This document shows positions 5,096 to 5,224 of a DNA stretch of 5,224 nucleotides, piece after piece. The first letter of the stretch is position 1. Each line of letters opens with the position of its first letter. Under the pieces are notes generated by a model that saw nothing but the letters and a program-made list of their open reading frames with translations, searched no databases and was not told the origin of the DNA. The position numbers and the translations under genes are program-made. This stretch comes from Solobacterium sp. (lineage in GTDB: Bacteria > Bacillota_I > Bacilli_A > Erysipelotrichales > Erysipelotrichaceae): contig JAEEPV010000239.1 of the NCBI GenBank assembly GCA_016284975.1, positions 1-5,224 on the forward strand, given 5' to 3'.

Positions 5096-5224
5096 ATGCA
5101 TTCACTGAGAACAAAAATAACGGCAGTAATGATCAGCGCGATTATGATCACAATGATTATCGCGACGGTTTTTGGCGTTGTTGCGATCCGTGATATCGGA
5201 CAGAAAAACTCGGAAAAGATGCTG
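5096..5224 (+). CDS. N-terminal end of a membrane-anchored protein, probably a sensor (3' end outside window)
   Basis: Forty-three codons are visible before the window ends. They begin with a short basic segment (MHSLRTK), then one strong hydrophobic helix at about residues 9-31 (ITAVMISAIM...VVAI), then IRDIGQKNSEKML. This is the usual beginning of a signalling protein with a transmembrane helix followed by an extracellular sensor domain, as in Cache-type chemoreceptors, histidine kinases and GGDEF or phosphatase regulators of Clostridia and relatives. The output domain lies outside the window, so the class is not decided. It has its own promoter (5029-5058) and ribosome site, and points away from the surface-gene remnant. 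Coding is likely; the sensor role is inferred from pattern alone. Confidence 0.6.
   Translation, partial: MHSLRTKITAVMISAIMITMIIATVFGVVAIRDIGQKNSEKML

Overview
The window looks like a chromosomal segment of a Gram-positive, gut-type Bacillota bacterium. Erysipelotrichia is my first guess and Lachnospiraceae the second. The reasons are moderate GC, AGGAG-type ribosome sites, a lipobox lipoprotein, and the remains of a sortase-anchored surface protein. The taxonomic guess rests on protein style only.

Layout from left to right. (1) 2-295: the 3' end of a small membrane protein of unknown function, running in from the left edge. (2) 511-2271: a complete lipoprotein of the 5'-nucleotidase/UshA type, followed by a large bidirectional terminator at 2279-2363. 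(3) 2386-2473: a short non-coding stretch with a hairpin that may be an old transposon end and a second bidirectional terminator. (4) 2507-2668 and 4830-5051, minus strand: two pieces of one broken gene for a cell-wall-anchored surface protein. (5) 2669-4829: an apparently intact IS200/IS605-family element between those pieces. It has divergent tnpA (HUH single-strand transposase, plus strand) and tnpB (RNA-guided nuclease ancestor, minus strand), a probable omega RNA at the tnpB 3' end, and similar hairpin-forming sequences at its two ends. (6) 5029-5224: a promoter and the first 43 codons of a membrane-anchored protein, probably a signal-transduction sensor, running off the right edge.

The most informative observation is the insertion itself. 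Removing 2669-4829 joins the two surface-protein pieces in frame, which places both element tips to within a few bases and predicts the guide and target site of the TnpB ribonucleoprotein. The TnpB is of the variant class that has glycine at the usual RuvC-II glutamate and lacks the cysteine zinc finger. Both features are visible in the sequence. The host gene was already a fragment at its 5' side: its frame stops at 5052, where the promoter of the sensor gene begins. The element therefore sits in decayed DNA between a nucleotide-scavenging lipoprotein gene and a sensor gene. I see no evidence of a wholly new system. The interest lies in the transposon, its RNA and its atypical nuclease.
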